From: Sulfurisphaera tokodaii str. 7 | Lineage (GTDB): Archaea; Thermoproteota; Thermoprotei_A; Sulfolobales; Sulfolobaceae | Assembly: GCF_000011205.1 (NCBI RefSeq) | Contig: NC_003106.2 | Span: 124,001-188,000, forward strand | Length of the DNA: 64,000 nucleotides | Direction of reading: 5' to 3' | Shown here: piece by piece, positions 9,650 to 17,208 of the stretch | How positions within the stretch are numbered: position 1 is the stretch's first letter | Layout: every line of letters begins with the position of its first letter | Notes under the pieces: generated by a model | Told to the model about the DNA's origin: nothing | The model's database searches: none | Seen by the model: only the letters and a program-made list of their open reading frames with translations | Program-made: the position numbers and the translations under genes

Positions 9650-9781
9650 TTCGAACAAAATATCATAATACAATTTTTTTACATCATAATTTACACACTA
9701 TTTTTTCTCAACACTACTATTTTTATTCATCTCAGCTTTAATGCTAAGAAGGAAAGTACCATAAAAAACTGTTTTCGAACA

Positions 9782-10138
9782 TTATATTAAGATAATCTGA
9801 TATCCTTCGTCAATGAACAATGATAGATCTTTATGATCGTTTTCATCACCTAAAAGTCTAAACCCCTTAGCCACTACTTTATCTCTTATGTTCAAGTGTG
9901 GTGGTGAGGCACAATATCCGCAAGCGCCATATATTATTCCTTGTTTTATTGCTTCATCTACTAAAGGTTTAATATAATTATTATCTGAAATTAATATTTT
10001 TTCTCCTAAACCTTCAAAATATACTACTACGTCGTTTCCTTTTTTCTTCAAGTTTATAGCATAATGTAATGCATGTGCAGCTTTTACTAATTCAGATCTT
10101 ATATCTGGATCTGAAAATATTATAAAAGCGTATTTCAT
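9782..10138 (-). CDS. DsrE-family protein
   Basis: 118 residues with the small alpha/beta fold of DsrE/DsrF-type proteins: MKYAFIIFSDP at the start, an ALHYAI helix, VVVYFEG in the middle and ACGYCASPP near residues 70-78. The cysteines of CGYC could carry sulfane sulfur, as in the family. It is the last gene of a leftward run starting at the malic enzyme, 15 bases after the regulator gene. Function beyond sulfur-relay-like chemistry is not known. A second, weaker DsrE-like gene lies at 45195. Confidence 0.75.
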   Translation of the reverse strand: MKYAFIIFSDPDIRSELVKAAHALHYAINLKKKGNDVVVYFEGLGEKILISDNNYIKPLVDEAIKQGIIYGACGYCASPPHLNIRDKVVAKGFRLLGDENDHKDLSLFIDEGYQIILI

Positions 10139-10153
10139 ATTAGAAAATTCTCG

Positions 10154-10885
10154 TCAATTAAGATAAAATTGCGTTCTAAACTTTTGATCATTGAATATCC
10201 AATTATTTACCTTATACTCGGATTTTATTGAAATTTTTCCAAATTTACTAAGTTTAACTATTTCTTCTAAATTTTCCGCGAATCCAATGTAAATTGGAGG
10301 ATATTTGAAAATATGTTTAATTTGTTTATTAATTGTTTGCGAAATAATAGAATATAATAGGAAGTCTAACTTTGCTATATCTATCCTTGGGACAATCTTT
10401 ACAAAGTTATTAGAAATTAAAAAGCTTAAATGCCTATTTACTGTTTTTGAGCTTTTCCCTAGTTGTATTGCTATTTCTTTGTCACTTATTAAAGGATTCT
10501 TAACCAGTAAGTTAATTATTTTATAATCTAACTTTGATAGTGAGTATTTTCTATTAGGAATTATTTGATAAAATGTAGGACTTATCTTTTCTATCTCTTT
10601 ATTAATATCTTCTCCGAAAATTTCAGAAATTATATATCCCTCTATACATTTAAACCTCACACTTTCATTGCTTATATTTTCTTGATTATGTATTACAATA
10701 GCTTTCTTATACCCTAAAATAACAGGATCTACGTATGTATAATAGCCTTCAATAAATTTTTGCAACTTATTTAATCTATATATTAAGGAAGAAAGACTAA
10801 GGTTCAACTTTTTAGCTAATTCTCTTTTACTTATCCTAGGATTTATAAAAATATTATAAAATATTAATTTATCTAATGTATCCAT
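10154..10885 (-). CDS. Transcription regulator with two winged-helix domains
   Basis: 243 residues. The first winged helix lies near residues 1-45 (RISKRELAKKLNLSLSSLIYRL) and a second near 120-165 (ISDKEIAIQLGKSSKTVNRHL). The spacing resembles Lrp/AsnC-like regulators, but here the HTH unit is duplicated and no clear effector (RAM) domain is seen. It sits 9 bases after the acetyltransferase gene and 15 before the DsrE-like gene, so it may control the operon that contains it. The ligand and target are unknown. Confidence 0.7.
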   Translation of the reverse strand: MDTLDKLIFYNIFINPRISKRELAKKLNLSLSSLIYRLNKLQKFIEGYYTYVDPVILGYKKAIVIHNQENISNESVRFKCIEGYIISEIFGEDINKEIEKISPTFYQIIPNRKYSLSKLDYKIINLLVKNPLISDKEIAIQLGKSSKTVNRHLSFLISNNFVKIVPRIDIAKLDFLLYSIISQTINKQIKHIFKYPPIYIGFAENLEEIVKLSKFGKISIKSEYKVNNWIFNDQKFRTQFYLN

Positions 10886-10894
10886 ATTAATATG

Positions 10895-11356
10895 TTATTC
10901 AATATTTCTTATATATTCATTATGAAGCTCCCTAAATCCTTTCTTAACATAAAATGAGGTTGCTATCACATTTTTTGCCGGAAATCTAGCTAATACTGTA
11001 TCAATTCCTTTTTCTTTTAATTCTTTTTCTATATAATTTATTATTTCCTCTCCTATACCCTTACGTCTATACGATGGATAGACGTAAATTTCTTGAATTA
11101 TACCAACTTTCTGTGGGATATAGAATTCCCTGTCACTAATAAATACTCTTGCCCCGCCTACTACTTTTCCATCTTCCTCAACTACAATTAATAATACGTC
11201 ATCTTTATTAAACGATTTCTTTATAGATTCTCTTACTTTTTCTTCTAAGTCTTGAGGAACTTCCAGTAGAGGATCAAATTCCGCGTTTAATCTATACATT
11301 CTAGCAAACATATCTGTTAATACTTCTATATCTTTTTCAATTGCTTTTCTTATCAT
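10895..11356 (-). CDS. GNAT-family N-acetyltransferase
   Basis: 153 residues with the GNAT order: N-terminal [12 protein letters not shown] helix, central beta strands (VVGGARVFI), then the acetyl-CoA loop [10 protein letters not shown] near residue 108 and a C-terminal FYVKKGF strand. Its ATG overlaps the malic enzyme stop by four bases (ATGA type), so translation is coupled. The substrate cannot be predicted; archaeal GNATs of this size act on proteins or small amines. Confidence 0.87.
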   Translation of the reverse strand: MIRKAIEKDIEVLTDMFARMYRLNAEFDPLLEVPQDLEEKVRESIKKSFNKDDVLLIVVEEDGKVVGGARVFISDREFYIPQKVGIIQEIYVYPSYRRKGIGEEIINYIEKELKEKGIDTVLARFPAKNVIATSFYVKKGFRELHNEYIRNIE

Positions 11357-12597
11357 AAACTCAACCTCCTAGCTCTTAGAATTCTTTCTTTAGCAGATTC
11401 TAAAAATTCACGATAAGATAATTTTAGTCTAGCATAACCTAATTCTACTGCTTTAGTAGCTACTGCAGCAGCCATTCTATAGTATACTTCTATCTCATCC
11501 ATTCTTGGAATAATATAATCTTCTCTTAGACCTTTCTCTTCAGCATATTTGGCAAGTTCTTCTGCAGCAGCTATTATCATCTCGTCAGTGATTTTCTTTG
11601 CTCTACTGTCTAATACTCCTCTAAATACTGCTGGAAATATTAGAGAATTATTTACCTGATTCGGGAAGTCACTCCTTCCTGTTGCTACAATTACTGCACC
11701 AGCTTCTTTGGCTTCATTGGGATATATCTCTGGAATTGGATTTGCTAATGCAAATACTATAGGCTTATTCATCATTCTAATTAGTTTTTTATCTATTCTA
11801 ACTTCTGGTGAAGAAGCAGCAATTAGGATATCTGCACCTTTAAATGCTTCCTCAATTGTTTTTACTCTTTCACTGTTTGTCTGTATGGCTAACTCATATT
11901 TCCATGGATGTTTAAACATTAAAGAATCAACATCCCCTCTTTCGGCATATAGCGGTCCTTCTTTATCTATTAAAATCATATTCTTAGGGTTAAAACCATA
12001 TTTAATTAATAATTGTGCGGTTGCTATGTTTGCAGCTCCAGCACCCATAAGGACTATTTTAGAATTCTTATCTTTGCCAGTAATTTTTATTGCGTTAATT
12101 AAACCAGCGAGGACAGCACCAGCTGTACCTTGCTGATCATCATGCCATACTGGTATATTTAGAGTTTTTTGAAGTTCTTCCAATATAAAGAAACATTTTG
12201 GAGACTCAATATCTTCTAAATTTATTCCGCCAAAAGCTGGTTCTATTGCTTTAGCGACTTGTATAAATTCCTCCTTATCTGAAACTTTTATAGGCAAAGG
12301 AAAAGCATCAACACCCCCTAGAAATTTAAATAACAAAGCTTTTCCTTCCATTACGGGTAGAGAAGCGATAGGCCCAACATTGCCTAATCCTAATACTCTG
12401 CTACCATCTGTTAAAATTGCTATGGTATTCCATCTGCTGGTTAGCTCAAAACTTTGGTTTTCATCCTTCTGTATTTCTTTAACTAGTTCTGCTACTCCGG
12501 GTGTGTAGATTAAAGCGAAATCTTCGTAAGATCTAATGGGAATTTTAGGCATTATCTCTAATTTCCCTTGGTATTTCTTAGCTAATGATATTGCCAT
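11353..12597 (-). CDS. Malic enzyme (oxaloacetate-decarboxylating malate dehydrogenase)
   Basis: 414 residues, the length of short archaeal and bacterial malic enzymes. Characteristic segments are YTPGVAE near 30, [15 protein letters not shown] near 62-76, the Lys/Asp region [26 protein letters not shown] near 153-168 and the dinucleotide loop MGAGAANIA near 190. It converts malate to pyruvate and CO2 with reduction of NAD(P). It leads a leftward operon with acetyltransferase, regulator and DsrE-like genes. The sequence appears intact. Confidence 0.93.
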   Translation of the reverse strand: MAISLAKKYQGKLEIMPKIPIRSYEDFALIYTPGVAELVKEIQKDENQSFELTSRWNTIAILTDGSRVLGLGNVGPIASLPVMEGKALLFKFLGGVDAFPLPIKVSDKEEFIQVAKAIEPAFGGINLEDIESPKCFFILEELQKTLNIPVWHDDQQGTAGAVLAGLINAIKITGKDKNSKIVLMGAGAANIATAQLLIKYGFNPKNMILIDKEGPLYAERGDVDSLMFKHPWKYELAIQTNSERVKTIEEAFKGADILIAASSPEVRIDKKLIRMMNKPIVFALANPIPEIYPNEAKEAGAVIVATGRSDFPNQVNNSLIFPAVFRGVLDSRAKKITDEMIIAAAEELAKYAEEKGLREDYIIPRMDEIEVYYRMAAAVATKAVELGYARLKLSYREFLESAKERILRARRLSL

Positions 12598-12727
12598 AAA
12601 TAATTCTAAACTTTATGTATTTTTAAAATTTTCCTCAAATCGTGAAATGAATGAAAATTCTTATTATTTTAGTTTTTAAAAGAATATGGGAAAAACTTAT
12701 ATAATTATTTTCGATTTAAGATTTAAG

Positions 12728-13495
12728 ATGAATAGACCTATAATTGCTGTTATAGTAATAGTTGTGCTAGTTATAGCTTTTTTCTCGATATATTATATAT
12801 CTAAGTTAAGTAACGCAAGTACCATACCGGCAGGAAAATTTGTAAAAATTAGCAATATGGATTTAGCTCCTAAAGGTGAGGTAATAGTTGTTGAACAGTC
12901 ATGGTATGGATGTCCAGTAGGTGCAGCAGCATCTTGGGCTATATATAATGTGTTGAAAAACTATGGAAATATAACTTTTGAGTTTCACTATTCTGACCCG
13001 GATCATAACCCAGCTAATATTCCAGGGTTAATATTCCTTAACTTTACGCCAACATCAATAGTAAGATTTTATGTTGCGTATGTCTATAACGAGTACTTAA
13101 ATGCCTCATATAATGGAACTCCTATACCACAAAATAAATTAGTAACAGTTGGAGAAGAAATTCTAAAAGAAGAATATGCAAGTATGGGATTAAACCCACA
13201 AGTGGCAAATTATATTATTCAGTATGAGACTCAAGTACCTATACAGCAATATGGAAAACCATCAGCATATTATGTTCAACCTCCTCATCTTAACTTTGCC
13301 ATCTTGATATCTGGACCTAACGGTACATATATAATCACTACTCCAATAGTTAATCCTAATATTCTCTCTGGTTACTCTCCTCAGTATGTTTATTCCCATT
13401 TAGATAATTTCCAGCAAATAATACAAGCATCACAGATGATACAGCAAGTAATACTCGAAGCTGCTGGACCTCTAGCAAGTGAATGTCCTACTTAA
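12728..13495 (+). CDS. Membrane-anchored thioredoxin-like protein (DUF929 type)
   Basis: 255 residues from the ATG at 12728. A CTTATATAA box at 12696-12704 places transcription start almost on this ATG, so I prefer it to the ATG at 12686. An N-terminal helix (about 5-28) anchors an external domain that contains EQSWYGCPVGAAASWAIY near 58-75, which resembles a thioredoxin-fold active-site region with a single Cys. From memory this is the Sulfolobales family DUF929. It is possibly a thiol-redox or metal-handling protein outside the membrane; the substrate is unknown. Confidence 0.75.
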   Translation: MNRPIIAVIVIVVLVIAFFSIYYISKLSNASTIPAGKFVKISNMDLAPKGEVIVVEQSWYGCPVGAAASWAIYNVLKNYGNITFEFHYSDPDHNPANIPGLIFLNFTPTSIVRFYVAYVYNEYLNASYNGTPIPQNKLVTVGEEILKEEYASMGLNPQVANYIIQYETQVPIQQYGKPSAYYVQPPHLNFAILISGPNGTYIITTPIVNPNILSGYSPQYVYSHLDNFQQIIQASQMIQQVILEAAGPLASECPT

Positions 13496-13527
13496 AACTT
13501 TTTAGTCTTTTTTTCACATATTATAGT

Positions 13528-13986
13528 ATGAGTTCAGAAGATGAATTAATAAAATATATTTTAGAAAATTATAAAAATATAGCAACAATTGGATTTTCTA
13601 AGGATCCTTCCAAACCTGCTCATCAAGTTCCTAAGTTTCTAATAAGTAAGGGATATAATGTTTATCCAGTAAATCCTTCAGCTGATGAAATATTAGGTAG
13701 GAAAAGTTATAAGTCATTGTTAGAGATACCGGATAAAATTGATGTTGTTGAAGTATTTAGACCTTCTTCAGAGGTTCCTAAAATTGTTGATGAAGTTCTT
13801 GAGAGAGTTAAACAAAAGGGTGATGTTAAAGTAATATGGTTACAAGAAGGGATTAGAAATGACGAAGCGGCTGAAAAAGCAAGAAAAGCTGGTTTAATTG
13901 TTATTCAAGATAGATGTATGTATAAGGAGTATATGAAGAAAATTGGTAGAGTAGAAAATCCTCCACCAGTTTCTAAGATTGAATAA
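13528..13986 (+). CDS. CoA-binding domain protein
   Basis: 152 residues from the ATG at 13528; a longer frame from 13483 overlaps the previous gene and adds an unrelated hydrophobic stretch. It is a single Rossmann CoA-binding domain: IATIGFSKDPSKPAHQVP near 16-33, YNVYPVNPSADEI, VVEVFRPSSEVP, VIWLQEGIRN and a C-terminal QDRCMYKEY. These match YccU-type CoA_binding_2 proteins. The Cys of DRCM is conserved in the family. The role is likely CoA or acyl-CoA binding; no catalytic function is assigned. Confidence 0.88.
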   Translation: MSSEDELIKYILENYKNIATIGFSKDPSKPAHQVPKFLISKGYNVYPVNPSADEILGRKSYKSLLEIPDKIDVVEVFRPSSEVPKIVDEVLERVKQKGDVKVIWLQEGIRNDEAAEKARKAGLIVIQDRCMYKEYMKKIGRVENPPPVSKIE

Positions 13987-14016
13987 TTTTTTAATGCGTT
14001 ATTTTTAAACTAATTT

Positions 14017-15669
14017 ATGAAAGGCATTTTCTACTTATTACTTGTAGTTCTTCTCTTACTACCTCTTACGACTTATTCTCAAGTTTCATTTTCAAACATA
14101 CCTTTTACTGCCAGCATAATCTATACAACACCTTCCTCAATCTCAAACCACATATTTTATCTTTGCGTGGTAATTAGTGGAGACATGAGTGTAAACTTAG
14201 GAAGTGAGTCCATACAGTTTAACATATCCTCTGTTACAACATATATATCTGGAATAGATATTCCTGAACTACCTCTTAACGGTTTAGTTATATCAACTCC
14301 TAAAGTTAGTGGAGATAAACTTTATTTCATTTATTTACCAGGTGTGAGTTCTATATCACCACACTTTAACATAACTAAAACTCGCCTTGGGTATGCCATC
14401 TTTAACGGTAGCTGGAGTACAGTTTATAGCTTGATAAATAGTGGAATTGTTGAAGATTTTGATATATATAATAACACAATATATGCATTATGGAAAGCAT
14501 CGTATAATAGTCCTAACGTGTATCTACTAACCCTTACTACCTCTGGTGAGGTTATAAAAAATGTGAGTATAAATATTCCTAATGCCTCATCAATAACAGT
14601 TTCTGACAATTTAGCCATTATAGGGAATATTTCTATTTTTAACTTAATATCGTCAGGGTTGTCAATTTCAAGTATCTCAACTTTTCAAGGCAAATACTTT
14701 GTAGTAAATTTAAGTAACGGAGATGTAGTATATCAGATACCTCAATATAATGGAATTGAACCATCTCAAGTAAGTGTTTCGAATGATACTATATTAGTTT
14801 CCTATGCAACAAATACTTCGAGTTATCTAGCGTTATATAATCTCTCTACTGGAAAAATAATTAGCGTTAAGGACTTTAATGGTGTTGCGATTGGGTATAT
14901 AAACAACGATTTTATATTAGTTGAAAGTGTTGAAAAATCCTCTCTTACTGGTATAAATATCAACTTGATTCTGTTTATGAAGAATTGGAATGAAATTTAT
15001 GAATCTTCTGAAAGCTCATTAACATCATATTTATTTGCAGAAGGCTTAATTGTTAACTCAAGCTCCGTAAATGCAATAATAACAAAGATAAATACCCAAA
15101 TATCTCTTAGTCAAATCTCCATTACTTCTAGTCTAGAAATTAAAAGCTTATTGCGAGCTCCTCAGCCATTTACAATCTCTGTTACACAACTGCATTATAC
15201 CAATTATACTATTCTTGAAATAAGTTGGAATGAGAAAATTAATTCTAGGTACGAAGTTTTCTTAAATAATACTCTTATAGCAAACACAACTCAAGAATTT
15301 ACAGAATATAATGTTACAGCTAATTCAACTTATGTAATAAAAGTCATAGCAATTAATCTAATGGGAGAAATTGAAGAGACAACTATTATTCATGTAATAG
15401 TTTACCCACCAATAAGTAAGAGTACTATAACGACAACCAGTACAAGTACTTCTACATTTACTCAAACTACTAACACACAAACAACAGCTCAAACCAGTAC
15501 TTCAGTTAGTTCTTCAATTATCACTTCAACTAATATTTCTTCTAGCAGTCCTATTAAACAAAATTTAACGACTTCAACATCTCTTCAAATTTCCAAAACC
15601 GCATATATTGCGATGATATTCGTAACAGTAGGGGCTATAATTTTGGCATTTATAGTTAGGAAAAAATAA
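14017..15669 (+). CDS. Secreted, C-terminally anchored surface protein with Fn3-like domain
   Basis: 550 residues. A cleavable-looking signal peptide (1-21) precedes a long beta-rich region with many Asn-X-Ser/Thr sites, a fibronectin type III-like module around residues 385-470 (ILEISWNEKINSRYEVF, then YVIKVIAINLMG), a Thr/Ser stalk at about 470-520, and a final membrane helix ending in RKK. This layout is typical of Sulfolobales cell-surface glycoproteins. I recognise no enzymatic motif. It stands alone between the CoA-binding gene and a convergent hydratase-like gene. Confidence 0.75.
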   Translation: MKGIFYLLLVVLLLLPLTTYSQVSFSNIPFTASIIYTTPSSISNHIFYLCVVISGDMSVNLGSESIQFNISSVTTYISGIDIPELPLNGLVISTPKVSGDKLYFIYLPGVSSISPHFNITKTRLGYAIFNGSWSTVYSLINSGIVEDFDIYNNTIYALWKASYNSPNVYLLTLTTSGEVIKNVSINIPNASSITVSDNLAIIGNISIFNLISSGLSISSISTFQGKYFVVNLSNGDVVYQIPQYNGIEPSQVSVSNDTILVSYATNTSSYLALYNLSTGKIISVKDFNGVAIGYINNDFILVESVEKSSLTGININLILFMKNWNEIYESSESSLTSYLFAEGLIVNSSSVNAIITKINTQISLSQISITSSLEIKSLLRAPQPFTISVTQLHYTNYTILEISWNEKINSRYEVFLNNTLIANTTQEFTEYNVTANSTYVIKVIAINLMGEIEETTIIHVIVYPPISKSTITTTSTSTSTFTQTTNTQTTAQTSTSVSSSIITSTNISSSSPIKQNLTTSTSLQISKTAYIAMIFVTVGAIILAFIVRKK

Positions 15670-15670
15670 A

Positions 15671-16369
15671 TCAGTAAGTTTTTACATTTAACTCAACTTC
15701 TTCAGAAACTACCTTAACTTTAACCCCCTTATCAAGGGGGATAGGACCAACTATAGAACCAGTTGATATATAACCAGAAACTTCTCCAACCTTCTTTATT
15801 AACCATTTTACCATTCCTATATAGTCGCCATAAATGAAATTAGGCTTTCCTTTAGCCTTTAACTCTCCATCTATATATAATGATACTTCTGACGGCTGTT
15901 TATTAATCCTCTCTCCTACATATACTAGACCAGAAGCCATATCATCAGCTTTTAATTGAAAAATAGTAAGTCTGTTTAGAGGAGCATTAAATCTAGTCAT
16001 TGGAATTTCTATTCCTAGATAAGTTTCTGAAATGCAAGAATTTAGATTATCTTCTCTGCACCTGTTTGCTTTTACTATGACCTCTATTTCCGCATATGCG
16101 TATTTAAAAGGAATCGTAATATTATTGTCTTTTACAATCATTCTTTGTGTTAGTATTCCGTACTCCGGTTCTTTAATATTAAATTTATTTAATGACTCTG
16201 GTGTAACAAAAGATATCTTATATCCGCCAAACCCTTCATCTTTCACTAACCTCTCAGTAAAAAGAGCAAAAATCTTTTCTGCTTCTTCTTTCCCTACTTC
16301 GAAAGGTTCTACTACTTTTTTCTCTTTATATGCATTGTAAAGCAAATTAACTTTTTCTTCGATTCTCAT
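15671..16369 (-). CDS. FAH/MhpD-like hydratase or decarboxylase
   Basis: 232 residues from the ATG at 16369, chosen because TATA-like ATATAAAATT on the minus strand lies about 33 bases upstream; an upstream ATG at 16465 would run over the divergent gene. The frame looks like 2-keto-4-pentenoate hydratase/fumarylacetoacetate-type enzymes: KVVEPFEVGKEEA near the start, EPEYGILTQRM, YAEIEVIV, a central LGIEIPMTRF and the C-terminal STGSIVGPIPLDKG, which corresponds to the family TG(S/T)-x-x-GP segment. The substrate is unknown. Confidence 0.7.
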   Translation of the reverse strand: MRIEEKVNLLYNAYKEKKVVEPFEVGKEEAEKIFALFTERLVKDEGFGGYKISFVTPESLNKFNIKEPEYGILTQRMIVKDNNITIPFKYAYAEIEVIVKANRCREDNLNSCISETYLGIEIPMTRFNAPLNRLTIFQLKADDMASGLVYVGERINKQPSEVSLYIDGELKAKGKPNFIYGDYIGMVKWLIKKVGEVSGYISTGSIVGPIPLDKGVKVKVVSEEVELNVKTY

Positions 16370-16428
16370 AGAAGATATTGAACTAGTTTGATTAAAAAAT
16401 TTTATATTGCAACCATCAAATATAACGT
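16370..16428. promoter_or_regulatory. Overlapping divergent TATA boxes
   Basis: A 59-base interval separates two divergent starts. The plus-strand box TTTTATAT (16400-16407) lies about 25 bases before the ATG at 16429, and the minus-strand box read from the same bases lies about 33 before the ATG at 16369. The two promoters therefore compete for one TBP site, so transcription of the two genes may be mutually exclusive. Confidence 0.5.
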
Positions 16429-17208
16429 ATGGCATCCATTTGTGAGATCTTTCCATTAATTGCAAAGCTCACTTCTGAAGGAAAAAGAGTTGTTTTAGTA
16501 AATGAAGAAGGAAAGAGAAGTGTGTTCGTTGAAGATAAGCTAATAATTGGATATAAGGAGCATGAGAAAATTGCCAAAGAAGCATTAGAAAAAGGAAGAG
16601 TAGAAGCTACAGTTAACGGTAAGAAAATTATTGCAGAAGTAGTAGAACCCAGACCTTCATTAATAATAGTTGGTTCCGGTTTGATAGCAAAGGCAATTGC
16701 TAGACTTGCTACAGCAATGGGATACTTAGTAGCTGTAATTGGTAATAATGATATTAATGAAGAAGACTTTGCTGGAGTAAATTTCATTTCTAATACTTTA
16801 GGCGTTTTAGATCAAATGGTAACAGAAGATTCATTTGTGATTATAGCTAATGAAGGAGGAAAACCTTATGACGTTGACGCCGCATTTATTGCCATTAATA
16901 AAGCAAGATATGTTGGATTCCTAGCAAGCCAAAAGAGGGCGGCATATACAATTGCTCAGCTAATAAAGAGAGGAATAGATATAGAAACTTTAAAACAGAA
17001 ATTTTATTCCCCTCTTGGTTTAGATCTTAATGCTAAGACTGCTGAGGAAATAGCTTTAAGTGCGTTAAGTGAGGTTGTTAAAATCTTAAGAGGAGGTAGT
17101 GGAAAGCATATGAGAGAAGTTAAAGATCCTTATGTGTATCTAAAAGATGCGTTAGAAGGAAAGATTGAAGAAAAGTGTAGTTTTAAACCTCAGACTTTAT
17201 CCACCTAA
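16429..17208 (+). CDS. XdhC/CoxI-family protein
   Basis: 259 residues. An N-terminal XdhC_CoxI-like region (residues 1-70) is followed by a Rossmann domain with LIIVGSGLIAKAIARLA near 80-96 and the family end SPLGLDLNAKTAEEIALSAL near 190-209. Such proteins assist insertion or sulfuration of the molybdenum cofactor in xanthine or CO dehydrogenase-type hydroxylases. No molybdenum hydroxylase gene lies in this window. Transcription appears leaderless from the TATA box 25 bases upstream. Confidence 0.85.
   Translation: MASICEIFPLIAKLTSEGKRVVLVNEEGKRSVFVEDKLIIGYKEHEKIAKEALEKGRVEATVNGKKIIAEVVEPRPSLIIVGSGLIAKAIARLATAMGYLVAVIGNNDINEEDFAGVNFISNTLGVLDQMVTEDSFVIIANEGGKPYDVDAAFIAINKARYVGFLASQKRAAYTIAQLIKRGIDIETLKQKFYSPLGLDLNAKTAEEIALSALSEVVKILRGGSGKHMREVKDPYVYLKDALEGKIEEKCSFKPQTLST

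Noticed and set aside
9355-9666. Minus-strand frame of 103 codons
   Set aside because: Antisense of the 3' end of soxG; low-complexity composition and no motif.
12686-12727. Upstream ATG for the DUF929-type gene
   Set aside because: It lies upstream of the TATA box, which places transcription start at about 12726, so it could not be in the mRNA.
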